In this document: one piece after another, positions 51,219 through 59,229 of the stretch | How positions within the stretch are numbered: position 1 is the stretch's first letter | Layout: each line of letters opens with the position of its first letter | Source of the DNA: JBCBTD01 sp039818825 | Lineage (GTDB): Bacteria > Pseudomonadota > Alphaproteobacteria > Geminicoccales > Geminicoccaceae | Length of the DNA: 64,000 nucleotides | Assembly (NCBI GenBank): GCA_039818825.1 | Contig: JBCBTD010000013.1 | Location: 1-64,000 of the forward strand | Direction of reading: 5' to 3' | Position numbers and translations under genes: made by a program | Notes under the pieces: model-generated | What the model was told of the DNA's origin: nothing | Databases searched by the model: none | Seen by the model: only the letters and a program-made list of their open reading frames with translations

Positions 51219-51965
51219 TTGACCAAGACCATGCTCGTGACGGGCGGCAGCCGCGGCATCGGCGCCGCCGTGTGTCGACGTGCGGCCACCGCCGGCTACG
51301 ACGTCGCCATCAACTTCGCGGGCCGGGCCGATGCCGCGGAGGCGGTGGCCGTCGACGTCCGCGCCGCGGGGCGTCGCGCCTTGGTCGTGAAGGCTGACGT
51401 CACCGAGCCCGCGGAACGCACGGCACTGTTCGAGCGCACCGTCACCGAACTCGACGGTCTGGACGTGTTCGTGAACAACGCTGGGATCATCCACGAGGCA
51501 GCACCGCTCGCCGAGCTGGACGAGGACGTGATCCGCCGGGTGTTGGACGTCGACCTGACCGCCGCATTGCTGGCGGCGCGGGAGGCCGTGCGCCGAATGT
51601 CGCCGGCACGCGGCGGCCGGGGCGGCGTGATCGTCACGACCTCCTCGATCGCCGCCCGGCTCGCCGGCCTGGGCGGCTTCCTACCCTATGCGATGGCGAA
51701 GGCCGCGGTCGATGTGATGACCGAAGGTCTCGGGCGCGAAGTTGCTGGCCAAGGTATCCGGGTCTGCCAGGTGCGCCCGGGGTTGATCGCCACGGACATA
51801 CACGACGACACGGGCGAGACGCGGCGCCTGGAGAAACTCGCCCCCAGCGTGCCGCTCGGCCGCGTCGGCACCGCCGACGAAGTGGCCGCCGCGATCTTGT
51901 GGCTCTGTTCCGACGATGCCAGTTACGTCGCCGGCGCAAGCCTCGACGTCTCGGGCGGACGTTGA
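51219..51965 (+). CDS. Short-chain dehydrogenase/reductase (3-ketoacyl-ACP reductase-like)
   Basis: A 248-residue classical SDR. The cofactor motif is TGGSRGIG (8–15); NNAGI and the catalytic Ser in TTSSIAARL precede YAMAK with Tyr and Lys. It ends with SYVAGASLDVSGGR, common in FabG-like enzymes. The natural substrate (3-oxoacyl-ACP or another ketone) is not known. TTG at 51219, with AGGAG nine bases upstream, decides the start. It may be co-transcribed with gloA and converges with the AI-2E exporter gene, seven bases apart. Confidence 0.87.
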   Translation: MTKTMLVTGGSRGIGAAVCRRAATAGYDVAINFAGRADAAEAVAVDVRAAGRRALVVKADVTEPAERTALFERTVTELDGLDVFVNNAGIIHEAAPLAELDEDVIRRVLDVDLTAALLAAREAVRRMSPARGGRGGVIVTTSSIAARLAGLGGFLPYAMAKAAVDVMTEGLGREVAGQGIRVCQVRPGLIATDIHDDTGETRRLEKLAPSVPLGRVGTADEVAAAILWLCSDDASYVAGASLDVSGGR

Positions 51966-51972
51966 GCGCCCA

Positions 51973-53148
51973 TCATGAGCGGGGCGCCGGCGTCTGGTCC
52001 GTGCGTTCGGCGGCGATCTCGCCGGCACGCCGCGCGAGCTGGTCACGGTGCTCGCTGGCCCATTCGCGCACCAGGGCATAGGCCAGCGCCAGCACCACCG
52101 GCCCGAGGAACAAGCCGATGACGCCGGCGAACACCGCGCCGCCGATCAGGCCCATGAGTACCAACGGGAACGGCAGCCGGCTGGAGCGGCCGACGAACAC
52201 CGCACGAACCAGATTGTCGACGACGCCGACGGGCACGATCCCCCAAACGAACAGGAACACGGCCGCAGCATAGCGACCGTCGGCCACCAGCCAGATCGTC
52301 CCGCCCCACATCACCAAAGCGACGCCCAACGGCACGATGGAGACGATCGCAGCGACCACGCCGAGGACCACCGCGAACGGCACACCGGCCAACCAGAAAC
52401 CGAGGCCGGCGAGCCCGCCCTGGGCCAGCGCCGTGCCGATGATGCCGTAGAGCACGCCGGTCATCGTGCCGTGGGCTTCCTTCAACAGGCGCTCGGCCCG
52501 CGAGCCGGCGACCCGCTCGGTCAGTACCCGGACTTCGGCCGCGGCCATCGCCCCGTCGCGGTAGAGGAAAAAGACGACGAGCAGACTGACGCCGACCTGC
52601 GCCAACCCCTCGCCCAAGGCACGAGCGACGGTGAGGACGTTGGCGGTGATCGCCCCGGCATAGGGCTCGATCACCGCGCCGAGGTCGTAGCCGGGGCGGG
52701 TGACCTCCTGCCAGAGCGCGTCCAGTTGCGGCCCGACCAGCGGCAGGTCCGCCAACCACATCGGCGGCGGTGGCGGGCTGTCGAGCAGTTGTCGTCCCCA
52801 GTCGACGAGCACCGGCAGATTGCTCGACAGGGCGAGGCCGGCGAGCGTCAACGGCACCACCAAGGCAACCGCAAGGCTGACCACCAGCACGCCCGACGCC
52901 AGCCACCGCCGGCCACCGACCCAACGGAGGACCTGCTCGAAGGCCGGCCAAGTGCAGACCGTGATGACCAAAGCCCAGAGAATGGCTGCGACGAAAGGAC
53001 GCAGAACGGCAAAGCATGCAGCGCCGAGAAAGGCTACCGCCGCGATACCTGCGATCCATTCGGCACGCCGCACGGATTCCAGCGCCAAGCCGGGCTCCCG
53101 AGTAGCCGCTTCGCCGTCTGGCCTAGAGGATGAACTTCGAGAGGTCAC
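51973..53148 (-). CDS. AI-2E family transporter
   Basis: A 391-residue membrane protein with about eight helices. The regions VSLLVVFFLYRDG, GVLYGIIGTALAQGGLAGLGF and PLGVALVMWGG are typical of the AI-2E exporter family (formerly UPF0118), a group that includes AI-2 efflux and Na/H antiport activities. Its role here is open. The GTG at 53148 lies within the 3' end of hslU (26-base overlap); a later start is possible because the first 25 residues are polar and poorly conserved. Confidence 0.85.
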   Translation of the reverse strand: MTSRSSSSRPDGEAATREPGLALESVRRAEWIAGIAAVAFLGAACFAVLRPFVAAILWALVITVCTWPAFEQVLRWVGGRRWLASGVLVVSLAVALVVPLTLAGLALSSNLPVLVDWGRQLLDSPPPPPMWLADLPLVGPQLDALWQEVTRPGYDLGAVIEPYAGAITANVLTVARALGEGLAQVGVSLLVVFFLYRDGAMAAAEVRVLTERVAGSRAERLLKEAHGTMTGVLYGIIGTALAQGGLAGLGFWLAGVPFAVVLGVVAAIVSIVPLGVALVMWGGTIWLVADGRYAAAVFLFVWGIVPVGVVDNLVRAVFVGRSSRLPFPLVLMGLIGGAVFAGVIGLFLGPVVLALAYALVREWASEHRDQLARRAGEIAAERTDQTPAPRS

Positions 53149-54427
53149 CCGTCTCGAGCAGGTCTTTGACCCGTTCGCGAACGTAGGCGCGATCGACGAC
53201 GATCGCCTCGCCCTCCCGGTCCGACGCGGTGAAGCTGATCTCGTCGACCACCCGCTCCATGACCGTCTGCAGCCGCCGCGCGCCGATGTTCTCGACCCGG
53301 CCGTTCACCTGGTGCGCAAGGTCGGCAAGCTCGTCGATGCCGTCGTCGCTGAACGCGACGTCGACACCTTCGGTCGCCAACAGGGCGCGGTACTGCTTGG
53401 CCAAACTGGCCTCGGGCTCGACCAGGATCCGCACCAGGTCGTCCTTGGTCAGCGGTTGCAGCTCGACCCGGATCGGCAATCGGCCCTGCAGCTCGGGCAG
53501 AAGGTCCGACGGCTTCGCCAGGTGAAATGCGCCGGACGCGATGAACAGGATGTGGTCGGTCTTGACCACACCGTGCTTGGTCGTGACCTGCGTACCTTCG
53601 ATCAGCGGCAGCAGGTCGCGCTGGACGCCTTCGCGGCTGACGTCGGCGGAGCGGCCCTCGCGGGCGGTGATCTTGTCGATCTCGTCGAGGAAGACGATGC
53701 CGTTCTGCTCGGCCGCCTGAACGCCCTCACGGCGCACCACGTCGGCATCGATGAGTTTGTCGCTCTCCTCCAGGATCAGCACGTCGTAGCTCTCGGCGAC
53801 GGTCATCTTGCGCCGCTTGGTTCGCCCACCGAGCGCCTTGCCGAGCACGTCGGAGAGGTTGACCATGCCCATCTGCGCACCGGGCATCCCTGGTAGCTCG
53901 AAGGCTGGCAGGCCCTGCGTGCCGGCTTCCACCTCCAGCTCGATTTCTCGGTCGGCGAGCGAGCCCTCGCGCAGCAGCCGCCGGAACTTCTCGCGGGTGT
54001 CGCGGTTCGCCTGGCCACCGACCAACGCGTCGAGCACCCGCTCCTCGGCGTTGAGTTCGGCGTTGGCCTGGACCTCCTTGCGCATCCGCTCGCGCGTCAT
54101 CTCGAGGCTGACCTCGACCAGGTCGCGGACGATGCTCTCGACATCGCGGCCGACATAGCCGACCTCGGTGAACTTCGTCGCTTCGACCTTGAGGAACGGC
54201 GCCTGCGCCAGCCGCGCCAGACGCCGGGAAATCTCGGTCTTGCCGCAACCGGTCGGGCCGATCATCAAGATGTTCTTCGGCTGGACCTCCTCGCGCAGGC
54301 CCTCGGTCAACTGCTGGCGGCGCCAGCGATTGCGCAACGCGATGGCGACCGCCCGCTTCGCTTCGCGCTGGCCGATGATGAAGCGGTCGAGCTCGGAGAC
54401 GATCTCCCGCGGCGTCAGCGCCGTCAT
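53123..54427 (-). CDS. hslU: HslU, ATPase subunit of the HslUV protease
   Basis: A 434-residue AAA+ unfoldase. It begins TPREIVSELDRFIIGQREAK, has Walker A GPTGCGKT (57–64), the GYVGRDVESIVRDL pore region, Walker B GIVFLDEIDKI, and the conserved C-terminus DLSKFIL that docks into HslV. Together with HslV it degrades unfolded and regulatory proteins in the cytoplasm. The ATG at 54427 overlaps the hslV stop in ATGA. Confidence 0.96.
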   Translation of the reverse strand: MTALTPREIVSELDRFIIGQREAKRAVAIALRNRWRRQQLTEGLREEVQPKNILMIGPTGCGKTEISRRLARLAQAPFLKVEATKFTEVGYVGRDVESIVRDLVEVSLEMTRERMRKEVQANAELNAEERVLDALVGGQANRDTREKFRRLLREGSLADREIELEVEAGTQGLPAFELPGMPGAQMGMVNLSDVLGKALGGRTKRRKMTVAESYDVLILEESDKLIDADVVRREGVQAAEQNGIVFLDEIDKITAREGRSADVSREGVQRDLLPLIEGTQVTTKHGVVKTDHILFIASGAFHLAKPSDLLPELQGRLPIRVELQPLTKDDLVRILVEPEASLAKQYRALLATEGVDVAFSDDGIDELADLAHQVNGRVENIGARRLQTVMERVVDEISFTASDREGEAIVVDRAYVRERVKDLLETGDLSKFIL

Positions 54428-54999
54428 GCGGCCTCCAAGGTCTCGACGACCAGATTCTCGTTCGTGAACACACAGATGTCCGCAGCGATCTTCATCGCCC
54501 GCCGCGCGATCGTCTCCGCATCGAGCCCCTCGATGTCGACCAGTGCTCGAGCTGCGGCTAGAGCATAGGTGCCGCCCGACCCGATGCCAGCGACGCCGTC
54601 CTCCGGTTCCAGGACGTCGCCGGCGCCGGTCAAGATCAGCGTCTCGGCCGGATCGGCAACCAGCATCATCGCTTCCAGACGCCGCAGATAGCGATCGGTG
54701 CGCCAATCGGTCGCCAGCTCGACGCAAGCACGCTTGAGCTGGCCCGGATGGCGCTCCAGCTTCGCTTCCAGGCGCTCCAGCAAAGTGAATGCATCGGCGG
54801 TCGAGCCAGCGAAACCACACAGGATGTCGGCGCGCACCCGCCGGACCTTGCGGGCGCTCGACTTCATCACGGTGTTTCCGAGACTGACCTGACCATCACC
54901 GGCGATGACGACGGTGCCGGCCTTGCGCACCGTCAGGATGGTGGTGCCGTGCATGACGGCACCCGTCCCGACGATGGAGGGCTCTTGGGCCTGCAACAA
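54424..54999 (-). CDS. hslV: HslV, peptidase subunit of the HslUV protease
   Basis: The proteolytic subunit, a threonine protease of the proteasome beta fold. The active-site Thr is expected in HGTTILTVRK, followed by IAGDGQVSLGNTVMK, and GSGGTYALAAARAL near the end. TTG 54999 with GGGAG upstream is chosen, giving 191 residues and a leader of 17 residues before the active Thr. ATG 54954 would leave only MHG before it. Either way the Thr must be exposed by processing, unlike E. coli, where it follows the initiator Met. hslU overlaps the stop. Confidence 0.93.
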   Translation of the reverse strand: MLQAQEPSIVGTGAVMHGTTILTVRKAGTVVIAGDGQVSLGNTVMKSSARKVRRVRADILCGFAGSTADAFTLLERLEAKLERHPGQLKRACVELATDWRTDRYLRRLEAMMLVADPAETLILTGAGDVLEPEDGVAGIGSGGTYALAAARALVDIEGLDAETIARRAMKIAADICVFTNENLVVETLEAA

Positions 55000-55066
55000 C
55001 TGCGCTCCCGAGGCAACTACGGACGAGGGCGCATATGGGACGCGGGTTCAGGCCCTTCAAGCAAAC

Positions 55067-55273
55067 TCAGCCGAGGCCGGTCTGCCGTTGATAGTGCTGC
55101 ACGGCAGCCACCAGGCTGCGCAGCGCGTGGACGAGGCCCGAGGCGTCCTTCATGCGGAACGCCGTGGCGGCGAGGAAAGCTGCCGTGATCAGGCGGTCGT
55201 TGGGGTCGACGGCCCGCGGCTCGTCGTCGACCTCGACCAGAGGCAGATCGTCGAGAAAATCAAGGTCGTGCAT
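55067..55273 (-). CDS. 68-residue protein upstream of hslV, unknown
   Basis: A small ORF with a good SD (GGGAG six bases before the ATG at 55273). The N-terminal third is acidic (HDLDFLDDLPLVEVDDEP); the rest is a predicted helix pair, LITAAFLAATAFRMKDASG and LVHALRSLVAAVQHYQRQ. It lies 67 bases upstream of hslV on the same strand and downstream of a candidate heat-shock promoter, so it should be on the hslVU transcript. No family recognised. Confidence 0.6.
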   Translation of the reverse strand: MHDLDFLDDLPLVEVDDEPRAVDPNDRLITAAFLAATAFRMKDASGLVHALRSLVAAVQHYQRQTGLG

Positions 55274-55347
55274 CGGCGGCTCCCAGATCGCTGTCCGCCA
55301 CCGCGGTCAGGTCACGGCGGGCGGCGGTACGGGGTTGACCGCACTCG

Positions 55348-55375
55348 AATAATGCAACCCGAACACGATAGCAAG
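55348..55375 (-). promoter_or_regulatory. Candidate heat-shock (RpoH-type) promoter for the hslVU transcript
   Basis: On the minus strand, CTTG (55375–55372) and CATTATT (55354–55348) are separated by 17 bases, close to the alphaproteobacterial RpoH pattern of CTTG followed by an A/T-rich -10 box. It is 75 bases before the ATG of the 68-residue ORF. hslVU is a classic RpoH target, which makes the assignment more likely. The remainder of 55274–55494 shows no coding signal. Confidence 0.45.
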
Positions 55376-55494
55376 ATGAGTCTGCAGTAATTCCAAGTAC
55401 TTGATCGGCGTTCTTCGAGAAATTGTTCGACGTTTCCGTTGAATTTTAGCCAAACGACTTATTCAAATGTCGCGAAATTGCGCAACTACCAACG

Positions 55495-55526
55495 AAAAGC
55501 GGCCCGCGTCGACGGACGCGGGCCGC
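55495..55526 (-). terminator. Intrinsic terminator of icd
   Basis: A perfect 12-bp stem, GCGGCCCGCGTC (55499–55510) with GACGCGGGCCGC (55515–55526), and a GACG loop. On the minus strand it is followed by TTTT (AAAA at 55495–55498 on plus). It lies 25 bases past the icd stop. Confidence 0.85.
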
Positions 55527-55551
55527 GGGCCGGCGCAGCGCGATCGGATGA

Positions 55552-56769
55552 TCAGCCGCCGAGCTGGCGCTGCAGGTTCTGGTCCAGCGTGTCCAAGAAC
55601 TGCCGGGTCGTCAGCCACGGCTGATCGGGGCCGATGAGCAGCGCCAAGTCCTTGGTCATCTTGCCGCTTTCGACGGTGTCGACACAGACCTGCTCCACCG
55701 CGTCCGCGAAATCCGCGACATCGGCCGTCCCGTCGATCTTGGCGCGATACTGCAGGCCGCGGGTCCAAGCGAAGATCGAGGCGATCGGGTTGGTCGAGGT
55801 CTCGCGACCCTGTTGGTGCTCGCGATAGTGCCGCGTCACCGTACCGTGGGCCGCTTCCGCTTCGACGGTGTCGCCATCGGGCGTCAGCAGCACGGACGTC
55901 ATCAGCCCGAGCGAGCCGAAACCCTGGGCGACCGTGTCCGACTGCACGTCGCCGTCGTAGTTCTTGCAGGCCCAAACGAACCCGCCGGACCACTTCATCG
56001 CACAGGCGACCATGTCGTCGATCAGCCGATGCTCGTAGGTCAGGCCCTTGGCTTGATAAGCGGCCGCAAAGTCCGCATCGAACACTTCCTGAAACAAATC
56101 CTTGAAGCGACCATCGTATTTTTTCAGAATCGTGTTCTTGGTCGACAGATACACTGGATAGTTGCGACTGAGCCCGTAGTTGAAGCAGGCCCTGGCGAAG
56201 TCGCGAATGCTGTCGTCAAGGTTGTACATACCCATCGCAACGCCACCGCCCGGGAAATCGAAGATCTTCAGCTCGATCGGGGCACTGCCGTCGGCCGGGG
56301 TGAAACTCATCGAGAGGGTGCCGGCGCCGGGAACGACGATATCGGTGGCGCGATACTGATCGCCGAAGGCGTGACGGCCGATGACCATCGGTTGCGTCCA
56401 CCCAGGCACCAGGCGCGGCACGTTCTTGCAAATGATCGGTTCGCGAAACACCGTACCACCGAGGATGTTGCGGATCGTGCCGTTCGGCGAGCGCCACATC
56501 TGCTTCAGGCCGAACTCCTCGACCCGCTGCTCGTCGGGGGTGATGGTCGCGCATTTGACCCCGACGTTGTGTTGCTTGATCGCGTTCGCGGCGTCGACCG
56601 TCACCTGGTCGTCCGTCGCGTCGCGGTGCTCGACCGACAAATCATAGTAGAGAAGGTCGACGTCGAGATAGGGCAGGATCAGTTTTTCTTTGATGAACGC
56701 CCAGATGATCCGGGTCATTTCGTCGCCGTCGATCTCGACGATGGGATTCTTGACTTTGATCTTGGCCAT
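55552..56769 (-). CDS. icd: NADP-dependent isocitrate dehydrogenase
   Basis: Icd oxidises isocitrate to 2-oxoglutarate in the TCA cycle. The 405-residue protein belongs to the type II (eukaryote-like) group: IVEIDGDEMTRIIWAFIKEKL at the start (partly quoted), SPNGTIRNILGGTVFREPI, and in the cofactor region EAEAAHGTVTRHYREHQQG. No signal or fusion. It starts at ATG 56769 and ends with a clear terminator. Single gene between the hslVU unit and dnaQ. Confidence 0.96.
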   Translation of the reverse strand: MAKIKVKNPIVEIDGDEMTRIIWAFIKEKLILPYLDVDLLYYDLSVEHRDATDDQVTVDAANAIKQHNVGVKCATITPDEQRVEEFGLKQMWRSPNGTIRNILGGTVFREPIICKNVPRLVPGWTQPMVIGRHAFGDQYRATDIVVPGAGTLSMSFTPADGSAPIELKIFDFPGGGVAMGMYNLDDSIRDFARACFNYGLSRNYPVYLSTKNTILKKYDGRFKDLFQEVFDADFAAAYQAKGLTYEHRLIDDMVACAMKWSGGFVWACKNYDGDVQSDTVAQGFGSLGLMTSVLLTPDGDTVEAEAAHGTVTRHYREHQQGRETSTNPIASIFAWTRGLQYRAKIDGTADVADFADAVEQVCVDTVESGKMTKDLALLIGPDQPWLTTRQFLDTLDQNLQRQLGG

Positions 56770-56899
56770 CTGACGCTTCCGAGTTGGGCAAGCGGCGGGC
56801 GCCGCTGGCCACCGTGGGGCAAGGATGCAGTTTGGTAGCGAACCGCAGCTGCGACCAAAACACGACGTGAGTAGCGACCCGGTCGCCGCACCGCTGGCC

Positions 56900-57574
56900 T
56901 CAGTCGGCGCGCGTCCAGATCGGATCGGTCAGCCCGGCCACGAACGCGGCGTGCGCGTCCGCTTCGTCGGGCGACGGCGCGTGCGGCCGCGCCGGACGCA
57001 CTTCGGTCGTCCGCTCGTCGACGACCCGCCGGCGGCGTTCGACGGCAAGGTCGAGCCCGGGCTGCCGGCCGCCGATCAGATGCAGATAGACCTCGGCCAG
57101 CAGCTCACAATCGATCAGCGCGCCATGCTTGACCCGCGCCGCCGCATCGACCTCGAAGCGCTTGCACAGTGCGTCCAGGCTCGCCGGCGATCCGGGAAAT
57201 CGCCGCCGCGCGAGATCCAGGGTGTCGACCGCCCGCGCCAGACCGAAGGCCGGACGCTCGGCACGGCCGAGCTCGAAGTCCAAGAACTTGATGTCGAACG
57301 GCGCGTTGTGGATCACCAAGGTGGCGCCGTCGACGAACCGCAGGAACGCGTCGACGATCTCGGCGAACACCGGCTGCTCGCGCAAGAGATCATCGCCCAA
57401 GCCGTGGATCGCCTGGGCTTCCGCCGACATCGGTCGCTCCGGGTTGACGTACTGGTGGTAGCTGTTGCCCGTCGGGAGATGATTGAACAGCTCGACACAA
57501 GCGATCTCGACGATCCGGTCGCCGCTCGCAGGGTCCAGCCCGGTGGTCTCGGTGTCGAGAACGATCTCGCGCAT
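56900..57574 (-). CDS. dnaQ: DNA polymerase III epsilon subunit (3'-5' exonuclease)
   Basis: A 224-residue proofreading exonuclease. Exo I is VLDTETTGLD (Asp and Glu ligands), Exo II is VIHNAPFDIKFLD, and Exo III includes KHGALIDCELLAEVY. The C-terminal tail of about 40 residues, rich in Arg and charged residues, may bind the alpha subunit. ATG 57574 overlaps the coaE stop by one base (TGATG). It follows maf–coaE, a standard alphaproteobacterial order near secB. Confidence 0.93.
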   Translation of the reverse strand: MREIVLDTETTGLDPASGDRIVEIACVELFNHLPTGNSYHQYVNPERPMSAEAQAIHGLGDDLLREQPVFAEIVDAFLRFVDGATLVIHNAPFDIKFLDFELGRAERPAFGLARAVDTLDLARRRFPGSPASLDALCKRFEVDAAARVKHGALIDCELLAEVYLHLIGGRQPGLDLAVERRRRVVDERTTEVRPARPHAPSPDEADAHAAFVAGLTDPIWTRAD

Positions 57575-58224
57575 CAGCGACGGCTCCTTGCGTTTGATCC
57601 AGCAAGCCACCGCGCTGGCCACGCCCGCGCCGGCCGCTCGCCCAGGTCGACCAACGCCGCGCGCACGTCGGCGAGCGCGAACGCCAGACCGGCGCCGGTC
57701 TGGATCAGCCGGTCCGCCCGCCGGCGCTTCTCCCGATCGGGCACCTGCTTCGCCAGGATGCCAGCAAACCTTGCCGCGGTCATGCCGGGACGCCCCAGCA
57801 CGCGCTGACGCTGCAACCAACCGGGTGCGGTGACGACCACGGTGGCATCGCAACGCCGTTCGCGGCCAGTCTCGAACAGCAACGGGATGTCCAACAATGC
57901 CAACGGGTCGCCGTTCCGGCAGGTACGGGCGAGGAAACCCGCCTCGGCTAGTCGCACCCTCGGGTGGAGGATGTCCTCCAGCCGGCACAGCGCCGCATCG
58001 TTGCCCAGGACCGCCGCACCCAAGCGCCGCCGGTCGATCCCCGAGGTACGATCGCCGGTGTCAGGAAACGCGTTCAGCACGGGCGCGACGGCGGCGCCAC
58101 CCGGCGCCATCAGGTCGTGGACCGCGCGGTCCGCATCGAACACGGGCACGCCGAAGCTCTCGAACAGGCGGGCCGTCGTGGACTTGCCCATCCCGATCGA
58201 ACCGGTCAGCCCGACGACCAACAC
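57574..58224 (-). CDS. coaE: Dephospho-CoA kinase
   Basis: CoaE adds the 3'-phosphate in the last step of CoA synthesis. The 216-residue protein has the P-loop GLTGSIGMGKST, then VFDADRAVHDL, LLDIPLLFETG and RADRLIQTG, all usual for the family. The C-terminal tail after about 195 is basic and not conserved. GTG at 58224 gives the family N-terminus; the open frame runs further upstream into maf without support. maf ends four bases upstream. Confidence 0.93.
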   Translation of the reverse strand: MLVVGLTGSIGMGKSTTARLFESFGVPVFDADRAVHDLMAPGGAAVAPVLNAFPDTGDRTSGIDRRRLGAAVLGNDAALCRLEDILHPRVRLAEAGFLARTCRNGDPLALLDIPLLFETGRERRCDATVVVTAPGWLQRQRVLGRPGMTAARFAGILAKQVPDREKRRRADRLIQTGAGLAFALADVRAALVDLGERPARAWPARWLAGSNARSRR

Positions 58225-58228
58225 GGCG

Positions 58229-58858
58229 TCAGCGAGCCAGCGCGCCTTGCGTGCGCAAAGCGTCGACCACCGCCAGCAGCGGCAGGCCTTGGACAGCGAA
58301 GGCATCACCGGCAACGGCCGCAACGACGTGCGGGCCCAGCCCCTCCAACTGGTAGCCGCCGACACAGCCCAACAGCGCGTCGCCGGCCGCCTCGACGTAG
58401 CGCCGAGCGAAGTCCCGGTCGAACGGCCGGAGCGTCACCCGCGGACTCGTCACGTGATGCCAGATGCGGGCGCCATCGCGAAACAGCACGGCAGCCGTGT
58501 GCAACCGATGGGTGCGGCCCTGCAACGACGACAGTTGCTCGACGAGCGCATCGGCGCTCTCGGCCTTCTCCAACCAAGCGCCGTCGTCGGTCTCCAAGAG
58601 CTGGTCGCCGGCGAGCACAAGTGTCTCGGGCGGCACGCCGAGCGCCACCCGTTCCCCCTTGAGGCTGGCCAACGCGACCGCGGCCTCGGCTCCACCTACG
58701 CCATCGACACGCAGGCCCTCTCGGACGAGCGCCTCGTCGACGGGTGCTACCTGAACGCCGACCTCGATGCCGGCCTGCGCCAACAGCCGGGCGCGGGCCG
58801 GGCTCGCCGAAGCGAGCACGATCGGCGGCAAGGGCTGCTGCAATCGCGAGCCGCTCAC
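58229..58858 (-). CDS. maf: Maf-family nucleotide pyrophosphatase
   Basis: Maf proteins hydrolyse non-canonical or canonical nucleoside triphosphates such as dTTP, UTP or m7GTP and are linked to control of cell division. The 209-residue protein has PIVLASASPARARLLAQAG, the catalytic region VLAGDQLLETDDG, and GCVGGYQLEGLG near the end. The usual SxSPRR is SASPAR here. The GTG at 58858 with GGGAGC upstream is preferred; the frame is open for 120 residues more without homology. coaE and dnaQ follow. Confidence 0.88.
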   Translation of the reverse strand: MSGSRLQQPLPPIVLASASPARARLLAQAGIEVGVQVAPVDEALVREGLRVDGVGGAEAAVALASLKGERVALGVPPETLVLAGDQLLETDDGAWLEKAESADALVEQLSSLQGRTHRLHTAAVLFRDGARIWHHVTSPRVTLRPFDRDFARRYVEAAGDALLGCVGGYQLEGLGPHVVAAVAGDAFAVQGLPLLAVVDALRTQGALAR

Positions 58859-58985
58859 AGCCGCTCCCACCCACGCGGCGTGACGCCGCCCCTCGCAGAC
58901 CGCGACCGGCATGCCCATTTTCTTAAGGGTTGGGACGTAGGGTCGGCCCTGACCGCCGCTCGTCCCGTGGTCGTGGAGTGTGGGA

Positions 58986-59198
58986 ATGCAACCAAACTCG
59001 TCTCCTCCAACGTCGCCTGGCCAGCGCGGTCCCTTGCCCGGCGCCGCCGAGGCGTACGTCAAGGCCGTCGAGCAGGAGGGCCGCCGGATGTACGCCATCC
59101 ACGCCGAGGACGGCCGGCCGATCGCGCTCGCCGCGACGCGTGAACTCGCTTTCGCCTTCCTTGGCAAGCACGACCTTACCGGCGCCGACGTGCACTGA
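58986..59198 (+). CDS. DUF1150 family small protein
   Basis: A 70-residue protein with the DUF1150 end pattern: RMYAIHAEDGRPIALAATRE, AFAFLGKHDL and a final ADVH. The family is small, alphaproteobacterial and often found near small heat-shock protein genes. GGAG six bases before the ATG at 58986 decides the start over GTG 58980. It lies between maf (divergent) and the histidine kinase gene (convergent). Function unknown. Confidence 0.8.
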   Translation: MQPNSSPPTSPGQRGPLPGAAEAYVKAVEQEGRRMYAIHAEDGRPIALAATRELAFAFLGKHDLTGADVH

Positions 59199-59229
59199 TC
59201 GCCGCACCACGCCAAGCTGACCGCAAGCG

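Noticed and set aside
53123..54820. Extension of hslU to 565 residues
   Set aside because: The extra N-terminal part is the out-of-frame shadow of hslV. The ATG at 54427 matches the family start.
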